A DNA stretch of 64,000 nucleotides from Planctomycetota bacterium. Its GTDB lineage: Bacteria > Planctomycetota > UBA11346. Numbering within the stretch: position 1 is the first letter of the stretch; every line of letters starts with the position of its first letter. The translations under genes were made by a program, and so were the position numbers. Where the stretch lies: positions 62,001 through 126,000 of the forward strand of contig BJHQ01000007.1 of assembly GCA_014193115.1 (NCBI GenBank), in the 5' to 3' direction. Below, piece after piece: positions 1 to 9,280 of the stretch. The notes under the pieces are model-generated. The model searched no databases. It was not told the DNA's origin and was given only the letters and a program-made list of their open reading frames with translations.

Positions 1-2774
1 CCATCACGACCAAGCGGGTATCCGTTGAGGCCGAATCCACAAGGAAAACAGCACGCCTACCGATCCCGGCACTGATCGCCGCCACCATCGCCGGCGTTGC
101 AGCCCTCGGGCTTGGGGCCTGGCTGTTGCTTGGCCGCCCTGACGCCAAACCAGCAGCAGCCAATGCGCCTGCGGAGGCGACGACAACGGTGTCTAGCCAA
201 AATGCTCCGGCGGCGGCTGATCGCAAAGCCGAACTGCTGGCGATGCTCGGCTATGTGAAAACCTGGGAAGAGTCCAACCCGGCTCGTCACGACGAGGCCA
301 TCGAGCGCTACCGCAAGGTCATTACCCAGGCCAAGGGAACCGCATTCGAATTGGAGCTTGCCGATCAGGCCGAGGCTGCGATCAGCGCCGTCGAAATCCG
401 CCGCCAGGCCTCGGTCGACTCCGCCTTTGCCGACTTGTCGGCCAAAGTGAAGGCCCTCGCCGACCAGGGTGAAATCGACGGCGCCCTGCGGATGTGCATC
501 GAGCTGCCTCCGGCCTTGGCGAAGCCCCTGGAAAGACGGACGAGATCCCTGGCCAGCGAGCTGAAAGCCGAGGCGGACGCCAAAATCGCCTCGGCCCAGG
601 CCGCGGTCGACCAGGCTTTCGCCGAGGGCCGGCCTGACTCCGCTGCGGCCGCGGTCGAAGGTCTGGCCAGTCTCTGCTATGCCCCGGCCGCAAGCGCGGT
701 GGAAACGCTGCGCGCCCGGCTTGCCGATGTCGGAGCCCGGCGGATCGGCGGCCTGCTCGAGCGATTTGATGCCGCGATGCTGAAAACCGGCGATGCCGCT
801 GCCGCATTGGCGGTGGCTGACGAGGCCGCCAAGGATCCGACCTTGTCCAGCCGCGGCACGACGGTGCAGGCGATGCGATCGCTGGCGATGGCCAGCGTGG
901 CGGCGGTTGCCGCCAAGCAGTCCGCCATTGACCAGGCTCAGAAGGCGTTGATCGGAACCACCGTCCCGATGAAAGGTGGCGGCCAGGGCACGGTAGTTTC
1001 GATCGACGGAGACGTGGCAGTGATTGAAATCCGGATTGAGGTCGGAAATGGCGCAGTGGCGACTTCGAAACGGAAAGTGCCGGTGGCGGATCTGCCGCTG
1101 CCAAAGGGAACATCGCAGACCGCCGAACCCACAGACGATGCAGGATGGGTCGCAGCGGCGCTGGCCAGAATGCGTTCAGGCACATCAACCGACCTGGAAG
1201 CTTGCGAGACGCTGCTCGGGCGAGCTGAACAGTTCCCGCTGACCGAACGCTATCGCCAGGCGTTGGCGGTGCGCCGCTTGGGCGCCGTCGAGGTCGCTGC
1301 CTTGAACGCCTGGAAACCGCTCGCGGCGCGGGTCGCCAAGCTGGCCGGCGCGCCGGTGACCGAGGCCGAAGCTCCTGCGTTGCAAGCAGCGCTTGATGGT
1401 TTCCTCGCCGTCCATGGCCGCACCAAGGTGGCAGCGGAACGGTCGAGTGACATTGATCAGTTGCGCAACGGACTCGTCACCGCCATGGGCATGGCCAACC
1501 TGCCGCCAGAAGCCCAGGGCGGCATCCGCCTCGGCGACCGCGTCTATCAGGTGGTCAAGCTCGATGATGAAGCAAAGAAAAAAGGCTGGTGGTCTGTGAA
1601 TCTGCGGTGCAGAAACCTGGGCGGCGAATTGGCAGCGGTCGAAGATGCGGCTGGGGATCTCGCCGTGCATCGGCTGGCCATGCAACGGGCACCAGGAGCG
1701 CTGGTGGCGATGGCATTTTCCTATCGCGGGTGGTATGGCCAGCACAAGCCAACGTGGATTCCCGAGGTGTCCGAGAAGCCCGGCGAAGGTCGCTGGGGAA
1801 CCGGCATCATCGGTGGCGAGCAGGCCAAGCCGTGGATAGCGGTCCAAAAGCAGACGATCGACTACGCAATGTGCGAATGGGTGATCGCGAATCGACCGGC
1901 GCCAATTCCGACTCCATCATCACCGCTCACCCAGCATGGCCGCTTCGCCCCGATGAACACCCGGATGTCGTGGGCGGATGCCAAACAGCACTGCGAAGCG
2001 GTGGGCGGACGCCTGGCGGTACTCGCCAGCGAAGCCGATCTCATCCAGATCCGGCAATTGATTGGATCGGAAAAGGCAGAGCGCTGGTGGATCGGCATCC
2101 GCGGGACTTCTGCCGGGTACCAGTGGCTCGACGGCCGGGCCGTTGAAGATGTTCCTGGATTGGAAACAGAGGGTGCAAAGGATCCGACGGAAAGGAAATC
2201 ACTGGCCCTTCGTTTCAATCATAAGCATTCCAGCATGCAGTTGAATGATGATCCAGTTGAGCGGGAATATGGTTTCATCTGCGAATACCCGCAAGGGAGC
2301 ACGACTTCCCCGACGCCATCGGGGCCGACTGCCGCGTCATCTCCAGGACCGCGCCTGCCTGCGCCTCGTCCGGCCCCTGGGCCAGCACCGCATTTTTCCA
2401 TCCCGATCGAGCAGCTCAGTTGGGACGAGGCCAAGCAATTCTGCGAAGCCCGCGGTGGCCGCCTGGCCGTGATCGATGACGAAACCGATCTGATCGAGCT
2501 CAAGACGTTGATGGCCGCCCAGAGCACCGGACTGTGCTGGGTCGGAGCCCAGAAAACGGCCGAAGGCACGTTCTGGGTGACTGGTACGCGGGTGAATGCC
2601 AAGGTCTGGATGCCCAATGAAGTGCTCGAACCGGTGCCCGGTCACGCCTTGCGGGTGGCCCGTGATGGCCGGTTCAATTCCATTTCGATGCGGGCCAGGA
2701 TGCAATTCATCCTGGAAATCCCGACCTCGGCGGAACCCCCACCACCGAGCCCCGAAAAACCGAAGAGAAAATGA
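1..2774 (+). CDS. Membrane-anchored protein with three C-type-lectin-like domains (5' end outside window)
   Basis: The reading frame is open from base 3 to the stop at 2774, so the true start lies before the window. The TTG at 126 is not the start, because the codons before it encode a hydrophobic transmembrane segment (about bases 57-125, ending AWLLLGRP). After it comes an Ala-rich helical region of roughly 330 residues. Three C-type-lectin-like domains follow, at about 1500-1890, 1935-2290 and 2390-2725. The second and third show the family pattern WADAKQHCEAVGGRLAVL / WDEAKQFCEARGGRLAVI, then WWIG or CWVG. They are separated by Pro-rich linkers. A cytoplasmic domain followed by one TM and an outside lectin region is an architecture known from planctomycete Ser/Thr kinases, but no kinase residues are visible here, so that is only a guess. 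The lectin calls are firm; ligand unknown. Confidence 0.8.
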   Translation, partial: ITTKRVSVEAESTRKTARLPIPALIAATIAGVAALGLGAWLLLGRPDAKPAAANAPAEATTTVSSQNAPAAADRKAELLAMLGYVKTWEESNPARHDEAIERYRKVITQAKGTAFELELADQAEAAISAVEIRRQASVDSAFADLSAKVKALADQGEIDGALRMCIELPPALAKPLERRTRSLASELKAEADAKIASAQAAVDQAFAEGRPDSAAAAVEGLASLCYAPAASAVETLRARLADVGARRIGGLLERFDAAMLKTGDAAAALAVADEAAKDPTLSSRGTTVQAMRSLAMASVAAVAAKQSAIDQAQKALIGTTVPMKGGGQGTVVSIDGDVAVIEIRIEVGNGAVATSKRKVPVADLPLPKGTSQTAEPTDDAGWVAAALARMRSGTSTDLEACETLLGRAEQFPLTERYRQALAVRRLGAVEVAALNAWKPLAARVAKLAGAPVTEAEAPALQAALDGFLAVHGRTKVAAERSSDIDQLRNGLVTAMGMANLPPEAQGGIRLGDRVYQVVKLDDEAKKKGWWSVNLRCRNLGGELAAVEDAAGDLAVHRLAMQRAPGALVAMAFSYRGWYGQHKPTWIPEVSEKPGEGRWGTGIIGGEQAKPWIAVQKQTIDYAMCEWVIANRPAPIPTPSSPLTQHGRFAPMNTRMSWADAKQHCEAVGGRLAVLASEADLIQIRQLIGSEKAERWWIGIRGTSAGYQWLDGRAVEDVPGLETEGAKDPTERKSLALRFNHKHSSMQLNDDPVEREYGFICEYPQGSTTSPTPSGPTAASSPGPRLPAPRPAPGPAPHFSIPIEQLSWDEAKQFCEARGGRLAVIDDETDLIELKTLMAAQSTGLCWVGAQKTAEGTFWVTGTRVNAKVWMPNEVLEPVPGHALRVARDGRFNSISMRARMQFILEIPTSAEPPPPSPEKPKRK

Positions 2775-2868
2775 ACACCTGAACTACCGTGCGCGCTGCG
2801 ATCACCCGAGAGTCGTTCATGGCAGCGATGGCCTGGACCGACGATCGTCCGCGACCCGATACGGCGGT

Positions 2869-5800
2869 TCATCTCTTCGGTTCAACGGACAACGGCGGCA
2901 GGCTATTGGATGGCATGACTTCGAGGCGTTGACCAGAGCGCTCGATGACAGCACCTGATTCCGGGCCGAGGATGATGGTTTCTTTTTCATCGCCGATGGC
3001 GACCTCGACGCGGTCTGCGGCCATGGAGATCCTGGGAACCAGCGCGGCAGGGACCGGAACGTTCACTGACGCCGACGATGACATGGGATACAGCACGCTC
3101 AGCGCAGTTCCGCCGGCTGCGATGGGAAAGCGCAGCCAGCGCTGGCATTCGCCGTATTTCCACTGGCCGGTCCAGCCAGGAGGCGGCATCAGCACTCGGC
3201 CATCGGTCTTGGCGATCAGGTCGTTCCAGCGTTCGACATTGGCTTTTTCCTGGGCCTTTTCAACCAGCGTCGGCGCTTCGACCGATCCGGCGGTACGGAT
3301 CCGCCACGCCTGGTCGGACTCGTCAGGCCGGGCGGCGCAGGCCGGAGGTGCCAGATTTTCGGAGGCCAGGTACTGCCACCGGCTCACCAAGGGCGAACCG
3401 GCGCCGGACACTGCGAGCAGCACATCCCGCTGCCATTGCCCTGGACACAGCCACATGCCCGGAGCGATCCGCTCGACGCTGCGCACCAGCAGATGCCAGT
3501 GGAGCAGGGCTGGCTCCTGGCCGCTGACCTCGTCCCTGACCACCAGATAATCCGCGAGCACGGAATCGACCGGATGCTTGATCAGCGCCACCATCCGGCG
3601 GTGGGCCAGCGGCCCTGTGGCTCGACGCGGATATCCTCTGGCGAATTCGGCGTCAGCCGGCTCCCACGGTGCAAGCGACAGGCTGCTTCCCCGTCGCTCG
3701 CCGACGACCACGTCCATCGCCGGACCGAATGCCTTGGCCAGCACCTCACCGCCGCCCCACAGCTGTTCACCCGCAGGAACATTGACGCCTTTCCCATTGT
3801 GCCGCACCAACGTCGATTCGCCAAACGTGATGGTATTATGCAGTCCGGCGTGATCACCCCTGGGGTGATAGCTGCAATTGTAGTCGAGGGCGAGGGGCGC
3901 TCCGCCGCCATACCAGTGCAAGGATAGCCCATCGTTGTGGTAATGGCCGTGGCTGCTGCCCGCTTTGAAGCTGAGGAAGCTCTCATCTGGTCGGCCGAAC
4001 CGGGAACGCAGCACGGCGCCGAAATCGGCGAAGGTGCGCGAGGACCAGTTCAAGGACGCAGGATCCGCCGCGACGATCCGGGGATCCCAGCCAATCAGGG
4101 CCTCAAGCAATTTGTCTGGCGGGGCATCGCCGTTGACGAGGCGGTGGGAGGCTTCCAGCTCGCCGGCGAAACCTGGATCGGAATCGGCGAAAAAGCTGGC
4201 GAGCAGGCGAAAATCACAACCAGCAGTCCAGCGGTGGGTGTCACCGATGGGGGCTTCGTGGCGGCAGCCCAGACGCTGGTCGAAGGGAGTCAGCAGGTTG
4301 CGATGCCAGACGCCGGTGGCCCGCATCATCGGGGAACGGGTCACCACGTTGCCGTGCCCGGCATTCAGCAGGGCTCGAGCCGCGCGCAGTTGCAAACTGA
4401 GCGCGTATCCGGCGTATCCCGGACATTCGTAACCGACGCCATCCGGCTCGCTGAGCGTCGAAGCGATGTCGGCGGCGACCACCGATCGGGCGAACTCCGC
4501 GAATCGGCTGGCGTGGGGATGATCGGCCAGGGTGCAGGCCGCGTAGACCGCGGCCAGGTATTTATCGGTATGGAAATTCGGATTGCCGGGATGGAATCCG
4601 TGATGCCAGCCGGGCCAGGAATCGAGATCGGTGGCGATGTAGGCGATGGCCGCGGTGCTCGGATCGCCGAACGGCTTGCCGGCATTGGCGAGGTCGGCCA
4701 GGCCGAACGCGTCGTTGAACATCCGGCGATTCCCCACCGCAGTGGGATTCACGAAATCGTCCTGGTACCGGGTGCTCAGGTAGGCGCTGGGCGTGGGCAG
4801 GCCCACCGCCGACGGTTTTCCTCCAGTCAGCACGGCGAGCAGGACCTCGTCCTCTTTGGAGATCTTCTCGCCCGCGTCGCGCTTGGCGATCCAGCTGCGG
4901 ATCAGCCGGACCTCGGCTGTGTCGGCTCCATTGGCCAGATCGGTGGTCGCCTGGGAAAGTCGCTGCCGCGACAGCAGAATGGATGGACTGACCACGGCCG
5001 GATCACGTTTCCATTCCAGCACCGTGGATTCGTGCTGGGCCTGCAAGGTCCAATCGCCATGGCGGCGGACCAGGCTGTTGATCGTGCCGGTGCCTTCGAC
5101 CTGTTCGCGCCGCCCGGCGATCAAGGCCCAGGTCCGCTGGGCATACCAGCCGAGTTCAGATGGTGGTGGACGATGGTGCATCTTCCAACTGACCGAGTTG
5201 CCATCGGCAACGTCGACCGCGATCGGATCGGATCCGAGCCAGCCAGTGGGCAGGAAGGCGACGGCGCCGACCGCCGGGGCCGCCGCACCCTTGCCGACCG
5301 CGACCAGCTCCTGGGCGCCGCCGCCGCCCTGATGCCAGCGCGGCCAGAGCACAGCGAACGGCCGGCCCTGCTGCTCAGGGCGGGGAATCAAGGGATGCGT
5401 CTTCTGCTTGTTGTTGCCCCCGAACCGATCGTATTCGAACCACGGCGTCCACAGCAGTTCGGCAACGGCTGGACCAGCCGCGCCTCCCATGGTCCAACGC
5501 TGCTGCACCCGCGACGTTTCGGGCAGCCGCCATTCTTCTGCGACCCAGATCCACGGATCGCCAGCCACGATCCGGACTTGGATGACGAGCTGGAGGTTGC
5601 GTTTCGCGAGGTTTTCCGTGGGAATGACGTTGGGCGGGAAGCGGTGGCTGCGCTTGCCGGCGGCCAGCGGCGGCGATGCCACCGTGCCGGCCTCGCCGTC
5701 TGCGACGAACCGCCAGGTGAACCGCACCTCATGCATCACCGGGCCGGAATGCAGGATTTCCGCAGTGCGTTCGCGGACCAGCGGCAGATCGATTCCAGCG

Positions 5801-6276
5801 AATCCGGCCTGTCCACCGGCCCCGGTTGGCCAGGTGAGGCCCCCGAACCAGTGCCCAGCTTGGTCGAGGGGAACCGGCGGGTCGAAGGTCTGTGAACCGT
5901 TCAGACGGATCTTCGCGACACCATAGTCGATGTCCGATCCGCCTGACCAGGGCGCGACTGTCAGCCCGGATAGCGGAGCACCACCAACCAGCTCCACCCG
6001 CTGGGTTGTCGCTGGTTTTCCATCGATTTTCGGAACGGTGATCACCAACCAGGCCCGTGAACGGCCCTCGCCCACCTCCTCGATCTGGACCGGACGCGGC
6101 TCGCCCATGCCTTCGGCCCGGGTGACTCCGGCGAGATCAGTGCTCGGCCGGGTGATCTCCAGCAGTTCAGCAGGCCAGTCCAACCGCAAAGGATTGGCGA
6201 TGGTCAGGGGCTCAGCCGCGGACACCCCACAACGGATGAGGACTGCTACGAGGATAGCGACCGACAAGCGACGCAT
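2869..6276 (-). CDS. Secreted heparinase II/III family protein (polysaccharide lyase-like)
   Basis: A 1,135-residue protein with a clear N-terminal signal peptide (MRRLSVAILVAVLIRCGVSA, cleavage near AEP). The middle is an all-helical region with aromatic-rich motifs expected of an (alpha/alpha) toroid. At about residues 780-825 it has the heparinase II/III beta-sandwich signature: GSSHGHYHNDGLSLHW, then LDYNCSYHP and HAGLHNTITFG. In this family the lyase cleaves uronic-acid-containing polysaccharides by beta-elimination; the exact substrate cannot be read from sequence. The N-terminal 250 residues are beta-rich and not recognised. It is a stand-alone gene, convergent with the lectin gene. 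The ATG at 6276 is preceded by a CTGGAG-like Shine-Dalgarno. A 652-codon open frame on the opposite strand (3937-5895) is a GC-rich shadow. Confidence 0.8.
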   Translation of the reverse strand: MRRLSVAILVAVLIRCGVSAAEPLTIANPLRLDWPAELLEITRPSTDLAGVTRAEGMGEPRPVQIEEVGEGRSRAWLVITVPKIDGKPATTQRVELVGGAPLSGLTVAPWSGGSDIDYGVAKIRLNGSQTFDPPVPLDQAGHWFGGLTWPTGAGGQAGFAGIDLPLVRERTAEILHSGPVMHEVRFTWRFVADGEAGTVASPPLAAGKRSHRFPPNVIPTENLAKRNLQLVIQVRIVAGDPWIWVAEEWRLPETSRVQQRWTMGGAAGPAVAELLWTPWFEYDRFGGNNKQKTHPLIPRPEQQGRPFAVLWPRWHQGGGGAQELVAVGKGAAAPAVGAVAFLPTGWLGSDPIAVDVADGNSVSWKMHHRPPPSELGWYAQRTWALIAGRREQVEGTGTINSLVRRHGDWTLQAQHESTVLEWKRDPAVVSPSILLSRQRLSQATTDLANGADTAEVRLIRSWIAKRDAGEKISKEDEVLLAVLTGGKPSAVGLPTPSAYLSTRYQDDFVNPTAVGNRRMFNDAFGLADLANAGKPFGDPSTAAIAYIATDLDSWPGWHHGFHPGNPNFHTDKYLAAVYAACTLADHPHASRFAEFARSVVAADIASTLSEPDGVGYECPGYAGYALSLQLRAARALLNAGHGNVVTRSPMMRATGVWHRNLLTPFDQRLGCRHEAPIGDTHRWTAGCDFRLLASFFADSDPGFAGELEASHRLVNGDAPPDKLLEALIGWDPRIVAADPASLNWSSRTFADFGAVLRSRFGRPDESFLSFKAGSSHGHYHNDGLSLHWYGGGAPLALDYNCSYHPRGDHAGLHNTITFGESTLVRHNGKGVNVPAGEQLWGGGEVLAKAFGPAMDVVVGERRGSSLSLAPWEPADAEFARGYPRRATGPLAHRRMVALIKHPVDSVLADYLVVRDEVSGQEPALLHWHLLVRSVERIAPGMWLCPGQWQRDVLLAVSGAGSPLVSRWQYLASENLAPPACAARPDESDQAWRIRTAGSVEAPTLVEKAQEKANVERWNDLIAKTDGRVLMPPPGWTGQWKYGECQRWLRFPIAAGGTALSVLYPMSSSASVNVPVPAALVPRISMAADRVEVAIGDEKETIILGPESGAVIERSGQRLEVMPSNSLPPLSVEPKR

Positions 6277-6370
6277 GCGAGCAGACTCCAGTACCTAGGT
6301 GATCGGAACATGACGGTAGGAGGCTGGATCGCCGCTGCCCGCCCCAGCCAGGTTCGCCGGCCGCGACCGC

Positions 6371-6961
6371 TCAGCCCACCGGCTTGCGCCAATGATCGAG
6401 CATCTTGACTGAAAAATCGCCGCTGTCATAGCGGCTCGGACCACGCAGCAGCACCGAAAAATCAAAGGTCGAGTCCTCTCCCCGCGGCACCCGCACGAAG
6501 GGCACCTTGAAATGCCGTGCGGCTTCGGCGTCAGCCTGGCTGTCGCCGATGAAGACCGCCTGATCCGCCGTCAGCCCCAAATCCGCCAAAGGCAGGTCCA
6601 GGCGCTTGCGCCGCTGGCCATCGGCCAAGGGCTCGGCAGCCAGATCGCCGTCATACACCCGATCGATGTACGGAGTCAGACCGGCCTGGGCCAACGCGCT
6701 GGCGATGGTGTCGGCAGCCGCGTCGCTGATCACCACCCGCGGAACGCTGTTCACATGGAAATGGCTGAGCAGCGGCACCACCCCGCGTCGCGGCCGCCAC
6801 TGCCAGTCGCGGAATTCCACGAGGGTGTCGAAGCAATCGATCAGAATCAGCCGGACATCACCAGGGATCACGGTGCCGGCACCGAACTGTGGCATGGAGC
6901 TGGCCATACTCGCCGTCTTCATGATGATGCAAGTTCCAGCAGCTGAGGCCATAACTGCCAA
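6371..6961 (-). CDS. HAD-superfamily hydrolase
   Basis: A small phosphatase-like protein. Motif I is LILIDCFDTLVE, the FDxFDTL variant of the HAD nucleophile motif. VVISDAA resembles motif II. VFIGDSQADAEAAR is the C-terminal acidic motif IV that binds Mg2+. Together these support a haloacid-dehalogenase-type phosphohydrolase; the substrate is unknown. The longest frame starts at a TTG (6961), but in-frame ATGs follow at 6952, 6922 and 6907. The first 20 residues look non-conserved, so the real start is probably one of these. It is divergent from aroA with about 100 bases between them. Confidence 0.75.
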   Translation of the reverse strand: MAVMASAAGTCIIMKTASMASSMPQFGAGTVIPGDVRLILIDCFDTLVEFRDWQWRPRRGVVPLLSHFHVNSVPRVVISDAAADTIASALAQAGLTPYIDRVYDGDLAAEPLADGQRRKRLDLPLADLGLTADQAVFIGDSQADAEAARHFKVPFVRVPRGEDSTFDFSVLLRGPSRYDSGDFSVKMLDHWRKPVG

Positions 6962-7065
6962 TCGACTGTAGGTTTTAGGTCACCCGGGCCTCCCCGGCGG
7001 ATCACAGCCCCAGACCTCGTGGACCCTGGACTTGGCCAACCGACCCAGGCCGGCAACCTGCAGCC

Positions 7066-8361
7066 ATGGCGAGCGTTCCCTTGACTCTGGCTCCGTTGTC
7101 GGGGCCCCGTGACCGGACCTGGCCGGTGCCCGGCTCGAAAAGCCTGACCAACCGCGCGCTGCTGCTGGCGGCGGTGGCCGAGGGCACCTCGCGCCTGACC
7201 GGCGTGCTCGCCAGCGACGATACCCGCCACATGCGCTCGTGCCTGACCGCGATGGGCGCAACGATCCGCGATGTCGGCGCTGATGCATTGGAAGTGTCAG
7301 GAGGGCTTTCCCGGCTGCGTGCCCCGACCGAGCCGCTGTTCGTCGGCAACAGCGGGACGACGGTGCGCTTTTGCGCGGCCTTGGCGGCGCTGCTACCCGG
7401 GACGACAACGTTTGTCGGCGATGAGCACATGGCCAAGCGCCCGATCGCCGATCTGGTCGATGGCTTGAGACAGCTCGGGGTCGAGGTCCGGTGCGCCACC
7501 GGCTGCCCGCCGCTGACCGTCGTCGGCGGCGCCATTTCGGCCCGTTCGCTCACCATGCGCGGTGACCGCAGCAGCCAGTATTTCACCGCCCTGCTCCAGA
7601 TCGCCGGCTTGATCGGTGATGGGTTGGAGGTCCGTCTTGATGGCCCGCTGGTCAGCGTGCCGTATGTGGAGATGACCAGGCGCCTGGTCGCGGATTTCGG
7701 CGGCCGCATCGACCTGATCGGCGGCGGAGATCGCATCGTACCTGGCCAGACCACTGGCTTCGTCGCCCGCACCGCCGCGTACCGCGGCCGCGACTACCGC
7801 ATCGAGCCCGACGCCAGTTCGGCGAGCTATCCGTTCGCCCTGGCTGCCGCCGGAGGTCACCGCATCACCGTCGAGCTGGACCGGACTTCGCTGCAAGGCG
7901 ACTACGGTTTCGTTGATCTGTTGGAACAGATGGGCGCGACCGTCGAACGCGCCGAGGGCCGGACCACGGTGATCGGCACCGGACGCTTGCTCGGAATCGA
8001 TGCCGATATGCACCACATCAGCGACATAGTGATGACGCTGGCCGCCATCGCCCCCCTCGCGACCGGACCGACCACCATCCGCAATATCGCCAACATCCGG
8101 ATCAAGGAGACCGATCGTCTGCTGGCAACGGTCACCGAGCTGCGCCGCCTCGGCCAACAGGTCGAACACGGCGACGATTGGTTGCGCATCCACCCTCGGC
8201 CGGTGACACCAGCGACCGTGGAATGCTACGCCGACCATCGCATGGCGATGAGCTTCGCCGTGCTCGGCAGCATCGTCCCCGGCGTCACCATCGCCGATCC
8301 CGCTTGCACGGCGAAGACCTATCCGGGGTTCTGGAATGATCTCGCCGGATTCGGCCGCTGA
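7066..8361 (+). CDS. aroA: 3-phosphoshikimate 1-carboxyvinyltransferase (EPSP synthase)
   Basis: Sixth step of the shikimate pathway: shikimate-3-phosphate plus PEP gives EPSP. The 431-residue length is normal for the family. Signatures are present: GSKSLTNRALLLAAVAEG near residue 24 (substrate-binding Lys, Ser and Arg), FVGNSGTTVRFCAALAALLPG near residue 92 (PEP site), RGDRSSQYFTALL, and the C-terminal NIRIKETDRL and DHRMAMSFAVLG motifs. All catalytic landmarks I can recognise are intact. The ATG at 7066 starts just before the conserved region. It is followed after 21 bases by rsmD on the same strand, suggesting co-transcription. Confidence 0.95.
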   Translation: MASVPLTLAPLSGPRDRTWPVPGSKSLTNRALLLAAVAEGTSRLTGVLASDDTRHMRSCLTAMGATIRDVGADALEVSGGLSRLRAPTEPLFVGNSGTTVRFCAALAALLPGTTTFVGDEHMAKRPIADLVDGLRQLGVEVRCATGCPPLTVVGGAISARSLTMRGDRSSQYFTALLQIAGLIGDGLEVRLDGPLVSVPYVEMTRRLVADFGGRIDLIGGGDRIVPGQTTGFVARTAAYRGRDYRIEPDASSASYPFALAAAGGHRITVELDRTSLQGDYGFVDLLEQMGATVERAEGRTTVIGTGRLLGIDADMHHISDIVMTLAAIAPLATGPTTIRNIANIRIKETDRLLATVTELRRLGQQVEHGDDWLRIHPRPVTPATVECYADHRMAMSFAVLGSIVPGVTIADPACTAKTYPGFWNDLAGFGR

Positions 8362-8382
8362 ACCGGGCTCGACCACCAATTC

Positions 8383-8925
8383 ATGCGCATCATCAGCGGA
8401 CGTTGGGGCGGTCGCCGGCTTGAGGCTCCACCTGGCCACGAGACCCGCCCACTTACCGACCGGATCAAGCAATCGCTGTTCGACTGGCTCGGCCAGGATC
8501 TCACCGGTTGGCGGGTGGCGGATGCCTGCGCGGGTTGCGGCGGTTTCGGCATCGAGGCCGCCAGTCGTGGCGCAGCCGAAGTCCACCTGATCGAACCCGG
8601 CCGCCACGCCTTGCCGGCGGTCCGCGCCAACCTGGCGATACTCGGCGATCCGCCGGAGATCCGGCTCCATCCTCGGCCGTTCCAGCGGGTCCTGGCGCAG
8701 TTGTCCGGCCTTGACCTGGTGTTCTGCGATCCGCCCTTCCCGTGGTACTCCGACGACCGACCGCAGCTGGAAGAATTGGTCGCCCTCGGCTGCGCCGCCC
8801 TGAGCAAGGAAGGCCGCCTGGTGCTGCGCGGCGAGACTGGCGAAATGCTGCCGAACCTGCCCCCAGGCCGCCAGGAACAGGAACGCCGGGTCTATGGCCG
8901 GAGCTGGATCGCGGCGATCAGCTGA
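8383..8925 (+). CDS. rsmD: 16S rRNA (guanine(966)-N2)-methyltransferase RsmD
   Basis: Methylates N2 of a guanine in the small-subunit rRNA using SAM. It is 180 residues long, as usual. The start MRIISGRWGGRRLEAPPG and RPLTDRIKQSLFDWL match the family-specific N-terminus (RIISGxxrGrxL...RPTxdrvRealFn). The SAM site is VADACAGCGGFGIEAASRGA, where RsmD proteins usually have D-x-F-A-G-S-G; here Cys residues replace some positions. The catalytic DPPF tetrad is at residues 118-121. It sits 21 bases after aroA. Confidence 0.9.
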   Translation: MRIISGRWGGRRLEAPPGHETRPLTDRIKQSLFDWLGQDLTGWRVADACAGCGGFGIEAASRGAAEVHLIEPGRHALPAVRANLAILGDPPEIRLHPRPFQRVLAQLSGLDLVFCDPPFPWYSDDRPQLEELVALGCAALSKEGRLVLRGETGEMLPNLPPGRQEQERRVYGRSWIAAIS

Positions 8926-9280
8926 CGTTCAACCTTTAAAAACAGGCGGACTGCCGAGGCGCCAAGAAGCCAAGGAAAATCCTGGGAAAAGATCCGCTGG
9001 CTAGACGACCAAAGGATGCGAGAAGAACTTCCTCCAACCCACCACTGTTTGGCGCTTTGGTGTATTGGCGGTTCCTCAACTGCGTCATCCAGGTTCAGAG
9101 CTGGTCAGTGCCGCCCGCCGATGCGAGCGCGGTCGGGACGACATCGCTGGTCGCGTCATCCAGGTTCAGAGCTGGTCAGTGCCGCCCGGGCTGACCCACA
9201 ACGCCGAGTAGTAATCCGATGACGCAGAGCACGAGCCCTGCGCTGGCCGTCAGGGCGACGCCAGCCATCCACTCCACGGA
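8926..9280. repeat. Gene-free region with a GCCAAG-type inverted repeat element and a 36-bp direct repeat
   Basis: There is no credible gene in these 355 bases. Bases 8950-8980 carry GGCGCCAAGAAGCCAAGG and bases 9049-9075 carry the roughly complementary TTTGGCGCTTTGG...TTGGCGG, forming an imperfect long inverted repeat. Immediately beside it a 36-bp sequence beginning GCGTCATCCAGGTTCAG occurs twice without mismatch, at 9082-9117 and 9153-9188 (71 bases apart). Related GCCAA-type arms occur near 30.3 kb and 40.1 kb. The intercalated short open frames have no protein-like features. Confidence 0.7.

Noticed and set aside
3937..5895. 652-codon open frame opposite the heparinase gene
   Set aside because: It lies fully antisense to a gene with signal peptide and family motifs; long stop-free antisense frames are expected at this GC content and the translation has no domain-like pattern.
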